Under the pieces are notes generated by a model. It saw only the letters and a list, made by a program, of their open reading frames with translations, was not told the DNA's origin and did not search any database. This document shows positions 27,101 through 36,144 of a DNA stretch of 64,000 nucleotides, one piece after another (position 1 is the stretch's first letter; each line of letters starts with the position of its first letter). The position numbers were made by a program, and so were the translations under genes. Source of the DNA: Leptodontidium sp. MPI-SDFR-AT-0119. Lineage: Eukaryota; Ascomycota; Leotiomycetes; Helotiales; Leptodontidiaceae. The stretch covers positions 620,001 through 684,000 of the forward strand of contig JAHLEZ010000022.1 in the NCBI GenBank assembly GCA_020726505.1, read 5' to 3'.

Positions 27101-27395
27101 AATAGCGTCATTGAGGTCAACCATCTCCTCTGTGCTCGAATATTTGTCGCTGAGTAGATTTCCGAGGTTGTTTGACCAGATCTCTTTATTCGGATGGCCT
27201 TCTGGGGTGGCTTCGAGAACTTCCTGCGCCACTCGAATGGCTTGTTGGAGGTCAATCATCGCCTTTGTCTCTGTGTATTTGAGGGTAGAGCAATAATCCA
27301 ATGCTGTTCAGCAGCTTTATCCGGTCAGGGTGGTCTGCTGAAATCATGTCAAGGGCTGCGAGGCCTCGTCGGATAGTCTCATTGGAATTATCCAT
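24161..27395 (-). CDS. TPR-CHAT protease 1, frameshift in the first TPR
   Basis: An open frame of over 1000 codons. The N-terminal half is a run of about eleven 42-residue TPR units, each with the signature D(L/I)..AIR.AQE followed by TP..HP and LNNLG.LL. The C-terminal 400 residues are a CHAT domain, a caspase-fold cysteine protease of the separase/caspase clan. The catalytic dyad is visible: His in FHFAGHANA (codon 24692-24694) and Cys in LSACGTG (codon 24554-24556), about His856 and Cys902 counting from the ATG at 27259. The terminal WVPYVHFGV is typical. An ATG at 27395 begins a sensible first TPR, but joining it to the long frame requires dropping one base at the GGG of 27283-27285. The intact frame therefore starts at 27259. 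TPR-CHAT proteins are activated by partner binding to the repeats (bacterial Csx29 is the known example). The target is unknown. Confidence 0.88.
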
Positions 27396-27989
27396 CGCTC
27401 AAACCGCAATTTCACTAGATATATTAAATGTCGTCCCCCGATTTCGAGGAATATTACAAGAAGAGCAATTCGACAACTTGCGCACGACAATTTAAAGAAG
27501 CAAGTCGAGTGTAGACAGAAACTAATCGCAGGCGCAATGTGACCCCGTGCCATGTGTAGGATTGCCACAAAAAAAAAAAAAAAAAATGGACGCCTAGCGA
27601 GGCAAGCAAAAGAAACGAGCATTCACGTCGAAGAAGTTCGAAATGCGTTGAGACAAGTGGTTCTAACCACCTGCCGTAATAACCGCTTGCCGCACTTAGC
27701 TAGCCCGAAACGGAAAAGAAAGGCAACCGCGCTGGAATACCTCACCTTGACAAACTAGGTCGTTTTTTGCTTTTTTCTAACTACTTCTTGCAATCAAACA
27801 GCCGAGTTCGAGCTATTCCAGAACAGAATTTTGCTGCTTTTGTCCCCACACCAAAATCCTTCTATGCGCATTGCTCATATCTTGCGTCCTGGGTCCCTGC
27901 GAAGAAACAGCGTCCCAAAGGAGGCTAGGATTTTCAAAGTAGGAACGCAAAATTTCAGGGCTTCAGACCCCCGCCATCGACCCGTTCTA
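27396..27989. other. Shared upstream region of two head-to-head TPR-CHAT genes
   Basis: About 594 bp separate the ATG of the leftward TPR-CHAT gene (27395) from the chosen ATG of the rightward one (27990). It holds an 18-base A run at 27569-27586. It could act as a bidirectional promoter, which is inference. The rightward frame is open back to 27831 with an alternative ATG at 27864. Confidence 0.55.
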
Positions 27990-30983
27990 ATGGAGGAAGA
28001 CTTGCCCCCACTCCTGATAGCAAATGGCCTGGAGAAGGTTTTAGCTAATCCAGCTATAAAAGACTATGATGTGGCAGAAAACCTGTCCAACCACGCCTTC
28101 ATCTTGAAGGGGGAGTATGAGATCTATGGCGAGTCTCAGCTTCTTGAGACAGCTGTTGAGCTCGCCCGGCTGGCTGTCGAGGCAATGCCCGACGGACACT
28201 TCAACAGGATGTTCCCCTTGAACAACCTTGCTGCTATGCTTCACCTGCTCTTCCAGAGAACCCATGACACAACTGTCCTTGCCGACGCCGCCAGAATCTG
28301 CAAGCAAATAGTCGACGAGACTCCCGAGGACGACGGCGCGTGGACCGGCAGGGCGAGCAACCTCAGTGTTATGTATGAGGCCCAATACAACGTCACCGGC
28401 GACACGACCTACTTGAAACAGAGCATTGAGTTGATGCGCCGGGTGGTGGGCGTCACGTCCGAGGATCACTGGGAGCGGTCAGGATTTCTGGGCAACCTAG
28501 CGAACCAGCTCAACAGCCTGTTCAAACGGCACGGGGATCCAGCCGTCGGCGGCGAGGCCATCCAATTTGCCCAACAAGCGGTCGACTGCAGTCGTCCGGG
28601 CGACCCGGAAGCTCCGGAATGGCTCAACAGCTTGGGTGTTACCCTCCACGAATACTACAAGCGCAGTTATGAAGCCCACGTCTTAGAGCTGGCGATTGAT
28701 GCCTGTAGGAAATCGGTGGCGAAGACGCCCGATACCCACGTCGCCATCGCGCGGCGACTCGACAATCTTTCCGAGCTGCTGCGGAGCTCGTTCCTACGAA
28801 CAGGGGAACTCGATGCCATGGTGGAGTCCGCCAGGCTCGCGGAACGGGCTGTCAACTCTACGCCGGACGTGCTCGCAGAGAAGAACGACTGGAAACACAA
28901 CTACGCCACAAAGCTCATGTCGCTGGCTGAGGTCACTGACGATATCTCCATGATGAGAACCGCCGTCGAGCTGTTCCGGCAGTGCGTTCAGTCGACTGGT
29001 GAGAAAGATCCGGACCACGCTACCCAGCTGAACAGTCTTGGCTGGGGCCTCGGCAAGATTGCCCGAAAGACAGGCGATCCCGCCACCAGGATGGAAGCCG
29101 TCCGGGTCCTCCAGACAGCCGTCGACCTCACTGCCGAGGACCATCCATCCCGGGGGCAGTGGCTGTTGAATCTCGGGAACGTGGTAGAACTGCCCGTGCA
29201 CGAAGCTAACCAGGACGCTGCATCCGTCCCGGGAGATGCTGATCGGGCCCTGGCCTGCTATGTCGAGTCCTTTGAGTCTCTGCGGACGCCCCCGTTTAGT
29301 CGCATGGCCGCGGCCCGGAATGTGATCCGGGTGCTGGCGGGAAGAGAGCTCTGGGAGCGTGCCGGCCACGTAGCCGATTCCGCTATGCAACTGCTTCCCA
29401 TCATCTGTGGCCGGCAGGCTACGCGTGAAGACCAGCAGAACTCGGCCATCCATGTGTCAGGGCTTGCGGCTGACACCTGCTCAGTCTTTCTCAAGCTCGG
29501 TCATACGGCTAAGGCCATCCAGTGGCTCGAATTTGGCCGTGGCATCGTCCTCGGGTACATGATAGACGACAAGCAAGAACCCGAGGCGTTGTCCTCCCTC
29601 CAACAGCGTTACCCTGCGCTGGCCGCGCGCTACGACACCCTACGGCTCCAGGCGCAGGCGCCCATTAATGCCCAAGATCCTGCAATCGACGTGCTGCGGC
29701 ACCAAAGGTGGCGGGCCATCCGGGATATGCCCAGCTGCCTTGCCGACATCCGCAAGCTTGATGGCTACGGGAATTTTCTCCTCGAGCCGGATTTCGACGA
29801 GCTGGTCGCGCAAGCCGTTGATGGCCCCATTGTGGTGGTTAACCTCACTGACATCGGCTCCGACGCTATCATCGTAACGCCGAACGGCGCCGACGCAATC
29901 CCACTGCCAAAGGCTCGCGCCGTCCAGGCCCCATCGTTGGTGCAGCGCGCATACACCCGGTTCGGGACGGCCCGGATGGTGCTCGCCTCGGAGCGAGATA
30001 TCTACGCGGAAGAAGATAGCGATGGTGGTATCGGAACCAGCGACGAAGATCTCACGTGGCTGTGGCATGGGTGCGTTAAGCCGGTCGTCTCCCGTATGAG
30101 GGAGAACAAGCTCTTGGGCCTTCAAGGCGACAACGGTGATGTCATGTCGCGCGTTTGGTGGATCGGTTCGGGTGTCGCAACCGCGCTTCCCTTCCACGCT
30201 GCATGTGCCGTGGTTGCAACATCCGACGACGGCGGCTGCACCATCGAAAGTGCTGCAGACCATATGATACCGTCGTACGCACCTACCATCAAGTCCCTAG
30301 GCTATTCGAGGTCACGGGCGGCGAACTGCAGCGTCCCTGGGCGGGACGTGAAAGCCCATCGCGTCCTCGTTGTGGCCATGCCCACAACTCCTGGACAGAG
30401 AGCGTTGAAAGGAGCAGATTGCGAAGCGGATGCTATCAAGGATATCTTCGCACCGCTCTCTCCCTGCCAAGTTCTGCGGCACCCCACGGCAGAGCAGGTT
30501 CTCGCCTGCATCCCCGGATCAACCATGGTCCATTTCGCCTGCCATGGGTCCGCCGACCTGGTGGATCCGTTAAAAAGCCGCTTCATGCTGCAGAAAGACG
30601 GCGACAGGGGCCCGGCCGCCGACAGTTTGACCTTCTCGATGATATCTGCCGCTACCGTGACGCACGATAGCTCTTGGCTGGCCTTTCTTTCGGCCTGCTC
30701 GACAGCCGCGGTGCGGGCCGACCGCCTCAAGGAAGAGAGCCTGCACCTGGCCGGCGCCTTCCAGGTAGCAGGATTCGTACACATCGTTGCGACTCTTTGG
30801 CCTGCCGACGACGATGCCTGTACCCGTCTAGCGGCTCTATTCTACACGCACCTGACGTGCCCGCAAGGCCAAAGCGGATATGCCTCGCCCGCGTCGGCTT
30901 TGAGAAAGGCCACCCTGCAGCTGCAATCCGAGTACCCGAATAGGCCAAGTATTTGGGCGCCCTTCATTCACATGGGCGCATAA
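27990..30983 (+). CDS. TPR-CHAT protease 2, GC-rich
   Basis: Single uninterrupted frame, 997 residues from the ATG at 27990 (alternative ATG 27864 would add 42 basic residues unlike the family). The N-terminal half is degenerate TPR repeats (NNLAAMLHLLFQRTHD, NSLGVTLHEYYKRS, NSLGWGLGKIARKTGD). The C-terminal CHAT protease domain starts near GPIVVVNLTDIGSDAIIV. The catalytic dyad is His in HFACHGSAD (codon 30543-30545, residue 852) and Cys in FLSACSTAA (codon 30696-30698, residue 903). It ends WAPFIHMGA, parallel to the neighbour's ending. It is clearly a paralogue of the leftward gene in architecture but diverged in sequence, and it is visibly more GC-rich, with many codons ending in G or C. 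No introns. Probably a partner-activated cytosolic protease; substrate unknown. Confidence 0.9.
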   Translation: MEEDLPPLLIANGLEKVLANPAIKDYDVAENLSNHAFILKGEYEIYGESQLLETAVELARLAVEAMPDGHFNRMFPLNNLAAMLHLLFQRTHDTTVLADAARICKQIVDETPEDDGAWTGRASNLSVMYEAQYNVTGDTTYLKQSIELMRRVVGVTSEDHWERSGFLGNLANQLNSLFKRHGDPAVGGEAIQFAQQAVDCSRPGDPEAPEWLNSLGVTLHEYYKRSYEAHVLELAIDACRKSVAKTPDTHVAIARRLDNLSELLRSSFLRTGELDAMVESARLAERAVNSTPDVLAEKNDWKHNYATKLMSLAEVTDDISMMRTAVELFRQCVQSTGEKDPDHATQLNSLGWGLGKIARKTGDPATRMEAVRVLQTAVDLTAEDHPSRGQWLLNLGNVVELPVHEANQDAASVPGDADRALACYVESFESLRTPPFSRMAAARNVIRVLAGRELWERAGHVADSAMQLLPIICGRQATREDQQNSAIHVSGLAADTCSVFLKLGHTAKAIQWLEFGRGIVLGYMIDDKQEPEALSSLQQRYPALAARYDTLRLQAQAPINAQDPAIDVLRHQRWRAIRDMPSCLADIRKLDGYGNFLLEPDFDELVAQAVDGPIVVVNLTDIGSDAIIVTPNGADAIPLPKARAVQAPSLVQRAYTRFGTARMVLASERDIYAEEDSDGGIGTSDEDLTWLWHGCVKPVVSRMRENKLLGLQGDNGDVMSRVWWIGSGVATALPFHAACAVVATSDDGGCTIESAADHMIPSYAPTIKSLGYSRSRAANCSVPGRDVKAHRVLVVAMPTTPGQRALKGADCEADAIKDIFAPLSPCQVLRHPTAEQVLACIPGSTMVHFACHGSADLVDPLKSRFMLQKDGDRGPAADSLTFSMISAATVTHDSSWLAFLSACSTAAVRADRLKEESLHLAGAFQVAGFVHIVATLWPADDDACTRLAALFYTHLTCPQGQSGYASPASALRKATLQLQSEYPNRPSIWAPFIHMGA

Positions 30984-31102
30984 TCGGAAAAGAAGACTGC
31001 ATCCACTGTGGCCGTGCAGACCCCCACGATTGAACTGGACATCTGACAACATACCAGGACGCTATAAAGCAATATTTAAAAGCTTTCGTGTAATCTCCTC
31101 TA
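30984..31102. other. 3' flank of TPR-CHAT 2
   Basis: Short spacer between the stop codon and the left inverted repeat of the transposon-like element. Confidence 0.5.
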
Positions 31103-31194
31103 CTCGTCGGTTTCCTGACTTTTTTTGAAATATTACCGACCTGTACCAACAGGTCGGTATCAGCAACTTGGACATATCAGCAACTTGGACACGG
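31101..31194 (+). repeat. Left terminal inverted repeat
   Basis: The 94-bp arm contains a 9-bp perfect hairpin, ACCGACCTG and CAGGTCGGT separated by 6 bases, and a directly repeated 17-mer (ATCAGCAACTTGGACAT/C twice in a row). Such subterminal repeats are typical transposase-binding sites. Confidence 0.85.
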
Positions 31195-32015
31195 TAAATA
31201 CCGTCTTAATCAAGGAATAACTTTTTTGCTACTAATGCAATCAACTTCGGGGATAGACCATTAGATCCGGAATAAAATCCTACATTAATTACAACTTAGA
31301 TAACGTCATTTAATTCATATTGTATATTGTAATTAATTAAAGTAAGCAAGACTTTGGGTGCACTCGCTTATGTAATCTCATATCCGACCACCAACTTTGA
31401 TACACCTCAATTGTAATCATCGTAATCTACAGGCCCACCACCACTATTATCAGTCAAATTGACGTCAGAATCGGAATCAGCAGACAAATCTGACTCTACT
31501 ACGCTCTCAATATCACTGCTACTCTCTTGCTCTGTGTCGCTAGGGATCTCAATCGCCTTTTGTGTTGGTCTCTTGGTGCGAATTGGTCTTTGAGATGCGG
31601 CCATAACCATAGGCTCTTGCTGGGTAGCCTCTTTCCCTTTAATTGTGTTTGGTTTCCGACCCCTAGGCTTCTTCCCAGTACTAATTAAGGCCTGTATCTT
31701 CGCACCCCTGTCGATGCCCTGCGGGATGTTCCGAGGCGCCAAGACCTGCAAAATCTTCATCCTAAACTCGTATTCAACTCGAAACAACGCCGTATTAACT
31801 AGCCCTAGCCCTAATGCACTTGTTTGGTAATTATTCTTTCAGCTACGGCGCATTTTTCTATGAAAAAATCAAGTCAAACGGACTAGAATTGGATTTTTAA
31901 AGTAATTAAATAGGCCGAAAAGGCCGTGTCCAAGTTGCTGATATGTCCAAGTTGCTGATACCGACCTGTTGGTACAGGTCGGTAATATTTCAAAAAGAGT
32001 CAGGAAACCGACGAG
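31103..32015. mobile_element. Non-autonomous TIR element, 913 bp, flanked by TA
   Basis: Two near-identical 94-bp sequences face each other at 31101-31194 and 31924-32017, with one mismatch (T versus C in the T-rich tract). Taking the flanking TA as a duplicated target leaves an element with ends CTCGTCGG...CCGACGAG. A TA target is what Tc1/mariner/pogo elements use. The interior is AT-rich and too short for a full transposase; it holds a fragmentary frame at 31407-31760. This looks like a MITE or an internally deleted derivative. An alternative is that the repeats are the ends of two separate elements pointing outward. Confidence 0.7.
31407..31760 (-). CDS. Open frame in the TIR element, possible transposase tail
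   Basis: About 117 codons from the ATG at 31760. The product has a basic segment (KKPRGRKPNTIKGKE) followed by a Ser/Asp/Glu-rich acidic tail (DTEQESSSDIESVVES). That composition is common at the C-terminus of fungal transposases but I recognise no catalytic motif. It may be the leftover 3' end of a deleted transposase gene. Low confidence. Confidence 0.3.
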   Translation of the reverse strand: MKILQVLAPRNIPQGIDRGAKIQALISTGKKPRGRKPNTIKGKEATQQEPMVMAASQRPIRTKRPTQKAIEIPSDTEQESSSDIESVVESDLSADSDSDVNLTDNSGGGPVDYDDYN

Positions 32016-32017
32016 TA
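31924..32017 (-). repeat. Right terminal inverted repeat
   Basis: Reverse complement of 31101-31194 over 94 bp with a single difference, including the same 9-bp hairpin and the doubled 17-mer. Confidence 0.85.
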
Positions 32018-32856
32018 TGAGTAGAGTCAAACAGAGCCAGCTCGCTGGTCTATTATATATTCTACCGCAGGATTGGGTCAATAATGACCAAGGCGTCACA
32101 GCCGTGAAACTGCTAAACAGGATCCGTTGGAACCTGAGCATCGAAGCCGTCCTATCATTTTCGACACGACAACAGGCTTCTCCTGGATCTTTATTTTTCC
32201 AAAATAAGTAGGAAGAGGGCTAACCTACGAAGGTCCTTATGATTCTGAGCTGCAAGGCACGTGAGACCCGCGTACCGTCCGGTACATGCCTGGCTTAACT
32301 GCGTTACAACCTGCGTCGCAGGATCTTTGATCCTTTTCTCTTCTCTCTAGTTTAGTATTCTTAGTTAATTAATAAGGACTTTTTACACTTAATCTGTTAC
32401 GTTAACGGCCCCGTACCAGTTCAGACTATGACGCTGTGCTCTGAGAAGACGGCAATCACGTGTAACTGCAGCCTTACATACCAGCGACGACTTATGAAGA
32501 TAACAAGAGTCTCTTAGAATCTACAACTAAGGAGGAAAGAAGGTACGGAGGGAACAATAGCTGCCTGAGGTAGGCACACCCGATCGTTACATTAACGAGG
32601 ACATAATAATCCTAATCAATCTGCTGTGAGTGCCCGGGGCATAGTTTAGGGCGTGATGATATTTTCCCTAAATAATAGTCTTATTACTGCACTATTATCG
32701 CGGTATCTATATATCGTAGTATTAACCTCATAGCTTTCCTTAAGCTGCCCCCAACCCGTGCCTCCAGCGCTAATATGATGCAGTATAGCGCGAATACTAC
32801 AGCATGATAATTTTGCCTCAACAAACTTCATATTGAAGGAGCTCGCTGCCGCAGTC
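32018..32856. other. AT-rich gene-free stretch beside the C14 gene
   Basis: No gene supported. It includes short sequences of the TGTAAC..GTTACA kind (32461-32591) that could be decayed LTR ends, but I could not confirm a target duplication. Confidence 0.4.
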
Positions 32857-34833
32857 TTATTTAGCCTTTATCCAAACTGTGAACGCTAGCGCTGCCCATT
32901 CCTCTGTCATGTCATCCTCGATATTGCCCGATGATACGCGAGAGTGCGACAACTTCTTTGGCTCGGGCACTGACTGCCCGAGTCTCGGCAGCTCGAGCGA
33001 TAGAAATGAAGTCTGCCGAGTCGTGATAAATACTTTGAAAACATCTTCGCAAACCTTGTGGCCAGCCTCCTCCAGCTCGGGCGGAAGCTTCATTCGAAAC
33101 TTTGTTCTCAGAGTTCCCGAGTACCCCTCGAGAGGCTTTCGCGGAGGAAGGACATGATACTCGTGAGAGACTATGTTCTGGATATTCCAGCGCGGCCCCA
33201 TGTCATATATGTGAATGTAAATTGTCTGATCGCCCATATTCTGCACCTTGAACGCCACCTGGTCGCCGGTGGTGACGTGAACCACATCGTCGGCATTGAA
33301 TTCACCCGAAGGCGTGAAAAGCTGTGCCACGAATGAGTTGTGAAACAAGCTGTTGTTGACGAGTTCTTTGACCAGTTTAAATTTAGTCAAATGTTCCAAA
33401 ATGTCTAACAAGTGCGGTATCCCGTCTTTCATATGGGCCGAGATGATGGGGATGTTTGACAACGGCTGATCACGCCCATCTAGGATGATGTAGTTCTCTT
33501 CTGTGTCCATTTTCACCAGAAACGAGTAATCTTCTGTGCCAAGGCTGGAAACTTGGACATTTAGGGAGCCGCGAGATTGCAGGGCTGCGGATACGTCCGC
33601 GAGGAACTTCGAATCAGGGGCCAGCCGTATGGGGAACTTGCGGAGAAGGTTTTGCGTTTTTTGCTTCGCGCCCCAGCCTGTCCGAATGCTCTGCACGCTG
33701 TTGTCAGCGATGGCATCTGGAAATTCCAAGGTTGACGTCAACTTGCCGGCCGTTCTGACGCGGGCAGGTACACCGTCTGTTGCTACACTGCTCCCTGTCG
33801 CGGGGTGGGTCGAGAATAAGGAGAACAGATCCCCCTCGGTGACACCATGCGCTATGCCCACCTGCAGTCGAATTCCGGCCTTTGCACTCGAGATAACAAA
33901 AGTGTGTGGGTCGTGGGCGGGGTTGTCGTAGTCTGCAAAGAAGCTAAGGCTCCTATTCCCAAAAAGCATAGGGTTTTGTCGCGGCCAGCACTCCTTGAAC
34001 TTGGCACAAATATAGCGGTATATGTCCAGCTGCGGAGCATGCGTTCCCTCCCACATAACCAAGGCCTGTAGGAGCAAGTATGACAAGATTCCGTGCTTCT
34101 CTTTACCATCCAGGACATCTTCGCGCGCAAGTTCGCTGGGACCGCATGCGGTCATGATGGTATAACCTTCGGGATCGATGAGCCAGTTGGGTAAGGAGAC
34201 CACGTCCCGACAGACCGACAATCTCGAGTTAGAGGCTAGGTTGTTATAGAAGGCGGTATCGGCTGGGTATCGTTGGTCGATCGTTGGATCGTAGCTGAGC
34301 TCTCGAACGGTGAGGTCGTGGTCACTACGCAAGACACTGCCGGAAAAACAACAATCCAGGATAACCGTGACTAGCACACCTTTTGCTACAATGCCTTTAA
34401 GGGAAGCGGCGAACTCCTCGCCTCGTAGGTAGCGAATACCGCGTCCTTCAGAGGTGAGAAGATTCAGTGCTAATTCTCCCGTCGCCTCGTTCGCGAACGC
34501 TCTCGTCGCATCCATGCGCGTGCCGTGTCCCGAGAAGTGGACATAGGCACAGTCGCCTGGAGCTGCCCTGGCCGTAATATTATCCAGGGCGGCCGTTACG
34601 TTCTCGTAAGTCGGCCATATCCCAGGATCCTCCGCTGGAGTGGTTGCATCCGAACCCTCCTGCGGCGTTGCGGTCAGCATTTGTATCTGGACTTGGTGAC
34701 GTCGCTTTTTAAGGTAGGCATTGATTGCTTTAGCATCGTTCACAGCACCTCGGAGAGGTTTCTCGCCATAGCAGTCGATACCGACCAGTAGAGCATGGTA
34801 TGATCTGGGTCTGGTAAGGTCTTTACGCTCCAT
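32857..34833 (-). CDS. C14 caspase-like (metacaspase-type) protease with C-terminal extension
   Basis: Single frame, 658 residues from the only sensible ATG at 34833; the frame is open to 35112 without another ATG. The first 350 residues are a peptidase C14 domain: SYHALLVGIDCYGEKPLRGAVNDA, then catalytic His103 in HFSGHGT and catalytic Cys162 in LDCCFSGS, then YTIMTACGPSE, HGILSYLLLQAL and PQLDIYRYIC. This is the metacaspase/paracaspase-type layout, without a prodomain of the Gln/Pro-rich kind. The C-terminal 300 residues hold a beta-rich module (FNADDVVHVTTGDQVAFKVQN, then IYIHIYDMGPRWNIQNI) seen after C14 domains in other fungal proteins and probably regulatory or substrate-binding. It lies between a transposon-like element and an LTR-like fragment, next to two CHAT proteases of the same clan. 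Likely acts in stress or regulated cell death; this is inference. Confidence 0.88.
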   Translation of the reverse strand: MERKDLTRPRSYHALLVGIDCYGEKPLRGAVNDAKAINAYLKKRRHQVQIQMLTATPQEGSDATTPAEDPGIWPTYENVTAALDNITARAAPGDCAYVHFSGHGTRMDATRAFANEATGELALNLLTSEGRGIRYLRGEEFAASLKGIVAKGVLVTVILDCCFSGSVLRSDHDLTVRELSYDPTIDQRYPADTAFYNNLASNSRLSVCRDVVSLPNWLIDPEGYTIMTACGPSELAREDVLDGKEKHGILSYLLLQALVMWEGTHAPQLDIYRYICAKFKECWPRQNPMLFGNRSLSFFADYDNPAHDPHTFVISSAKAGIRLQVGIAHGVTEGDLFSLFSTHPATGSSVATDGVPARVRTAGKLTSTLEFPDAIADNSVQSIRTGWGAKQKTQNLLRKFPIRLAPDSKFLADVSAALQSRGSLNVQVSSLGTEDYSFLVKMDTEENYIILDGRDQPLSNIPIISAHMKDGIPHLLDILEHLTKFKLVKELVNNSLFHNSFVAQLFTPSGEFNADDVVHVTTGDQVAFKVQNMGDQTIYIHIYDMGPRWNIQNIVSHEYHVLPPRKPLEGYSGTLRTKFRMKLPPELEEAGHKVCEDVFKVFITTRQTSFLSLELPRLGQSVPEPKKLSHSRVSSGNIEDDMTEEWAALAFTVWIKAK

Positions 34834-35514
34834 GAGGCTCAGCTTTGCCGGTCCTTGGTGTGGACAAGATCCGATGTTGGACGAGCAAACCAATACACAG
34901 TTATTTGATTTCGTAGAATAAGATTTGCCTCTGCTGCCGCTAACCTCAGGGCAATTAGGTGGAGGGCCTGTCTGATTCGAGGTTTTGCTTTCCCGAAAGA
35001 GACCACAATAGATGAGTTCGAAATAATTAGCTTGCTCCAAACCGAAGAACAAGTGACGAATCCTACAAGTGAGCTGACTAACGTGACCACCCCACCCCAA
35101 AAAAACCACCACTCCGCCTTTTATCGGTTATGTCTCAACAATTATGTACCTAGAGGCTTCCAAAAGAAGGCTGATGGGATTGTTCGTGAAAGCAACTTTC
35201 AAAAAAGGGCCAAATTAAAGTAATCAAGCCACCGTGAGTAGCTTTAAAGCGTGCCAATTAACTCTTTCTAATTAATGTAAATAGAGTTCAAGCATACACT
35301 AGGGTGTTAGAAGTAAGGCCCTATAACCGTAACTTTACTGCGTCCTGCTCTCCGTAGCCAGTCACGTGTAAACGAGTCCTACTTGGGCACCGAGGCATCG
35401 AGCTCCTTACTCGAGCTTCTACATTAATTAACTTAAATAAGAAGAACCACTCAATCCTACGCAATCAGCATATCGCTATATCAGCGCCGTGCCGCGCGTA
35501 GTGAGTGTACTCAT
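34834..35514. other. Upstream region of the C14 gene
   Basis: The frame of the C14 gene is open to 35112 but without ATG or family similarity, so this is taken as leader and promoter. The rest is AT-rich and holds nothing I recognise. Confidence 0.45.
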
Positions 35515-35793
35515 TGTAACGGCACAGGCGATCACGGGCTACAGCAGAGGCATATGGAAGTGCAGTACAGTAGACTGAATGTAATCAACCTATAGGCCTG
35601 GTACGGAGGAAAATAAAAAGATACAAGAGTCGGTTCAGGCCTATGCCTGGAAACCCTATTTAAGTGCCCGTAAGATTGCCGTCCGTACAGTATCGGTTCC
35701 AAACGATACCTAAGAAAGTATAGGCGGCCTAGCAGGGCAACGTCGCTGGGCCAAAGCCCTGAACGTGCCTGGACTGCAAGACAGGTCGTTACA
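35515..35793. repeat. Solo-LTR-like fragment (TGTAACG...CGTTACA)
   Basis: A 279-bp segment bounded by the 7-bp inverted ends TGTAACG and CGTTACA, a pair common in fungal LTR retrotransposons, with a purine-rich tract (ggaggaaaataaaaagata) inside. I see no clear 5-bp target duplication and no second LTR in the window, so this is tentative. Confidence 0.35.
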
Positions 35794-36144
35794 CTAGGCC
35801 GCTTCCAAGTCCTTCTCGTGTACTACCGCTCCGCCTCTCGCAGTCTCTCCGTTCTCGAAACACAGCGTGTACTGCGCAACCGAAGGCACTAATTCAACCA
35901 AGTACGGTCCATCCCGTCTGCCGCCGCTCAATATAACACACACACTGTCGCCAGGACGAAATTTGCTCGTCTCCGTGACCGTTAAGTCAGATCCTCGGTA
36001 ATGTGTGAAGAGGCGGGATGTATTTACCTGGACGTACACTTTTACCCCCCGGACGGTCGCCGCCTGAGCCGGACACGACAGTTTGTGACTGCGCACTTCG
36101 ATCACTTTGCGATGGGTTAGTCTCTTTTTCTTTCGAGAACCCAT
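35794..36144 (-). CDS. Hypothetical 116-residue protein
   Basis: Open frame with a normal ATG. The product starts with a very basic stretch (MGSRKKKRLTHRKVIEVRSHK) and continues with a beta-rich region (GVKVYVQVNTSRLF, FRPGDSVCVILSGGR) ending in a short acidic tail. I recognise no family. Its stop codon abuts the right end of the LTR-like fragment, so it may be part of a decayed element or a gene clipped by an insertion. Codon composition is less AT-rich than the surroundings, which favours a coding origin. Confidence 0.4.
   Translation of the reverse strand: MGSRKKKRLTHRKVIEVRSHKLSCPAQAATVRGVKVYVQVNTSRLFTHYRGSDLTVTETSKFRPGDSVCVILSGGRRDGPYLVELVPSVAQYTLCFENGETARGGAVVHEKDLEAA

Noticed and set aside
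28794..29453. 219-codon - strand frame inside TPR-CHAT 2
   Set aside because: It is an antisense shadow of a GC-rich coding sequence and has no family features.
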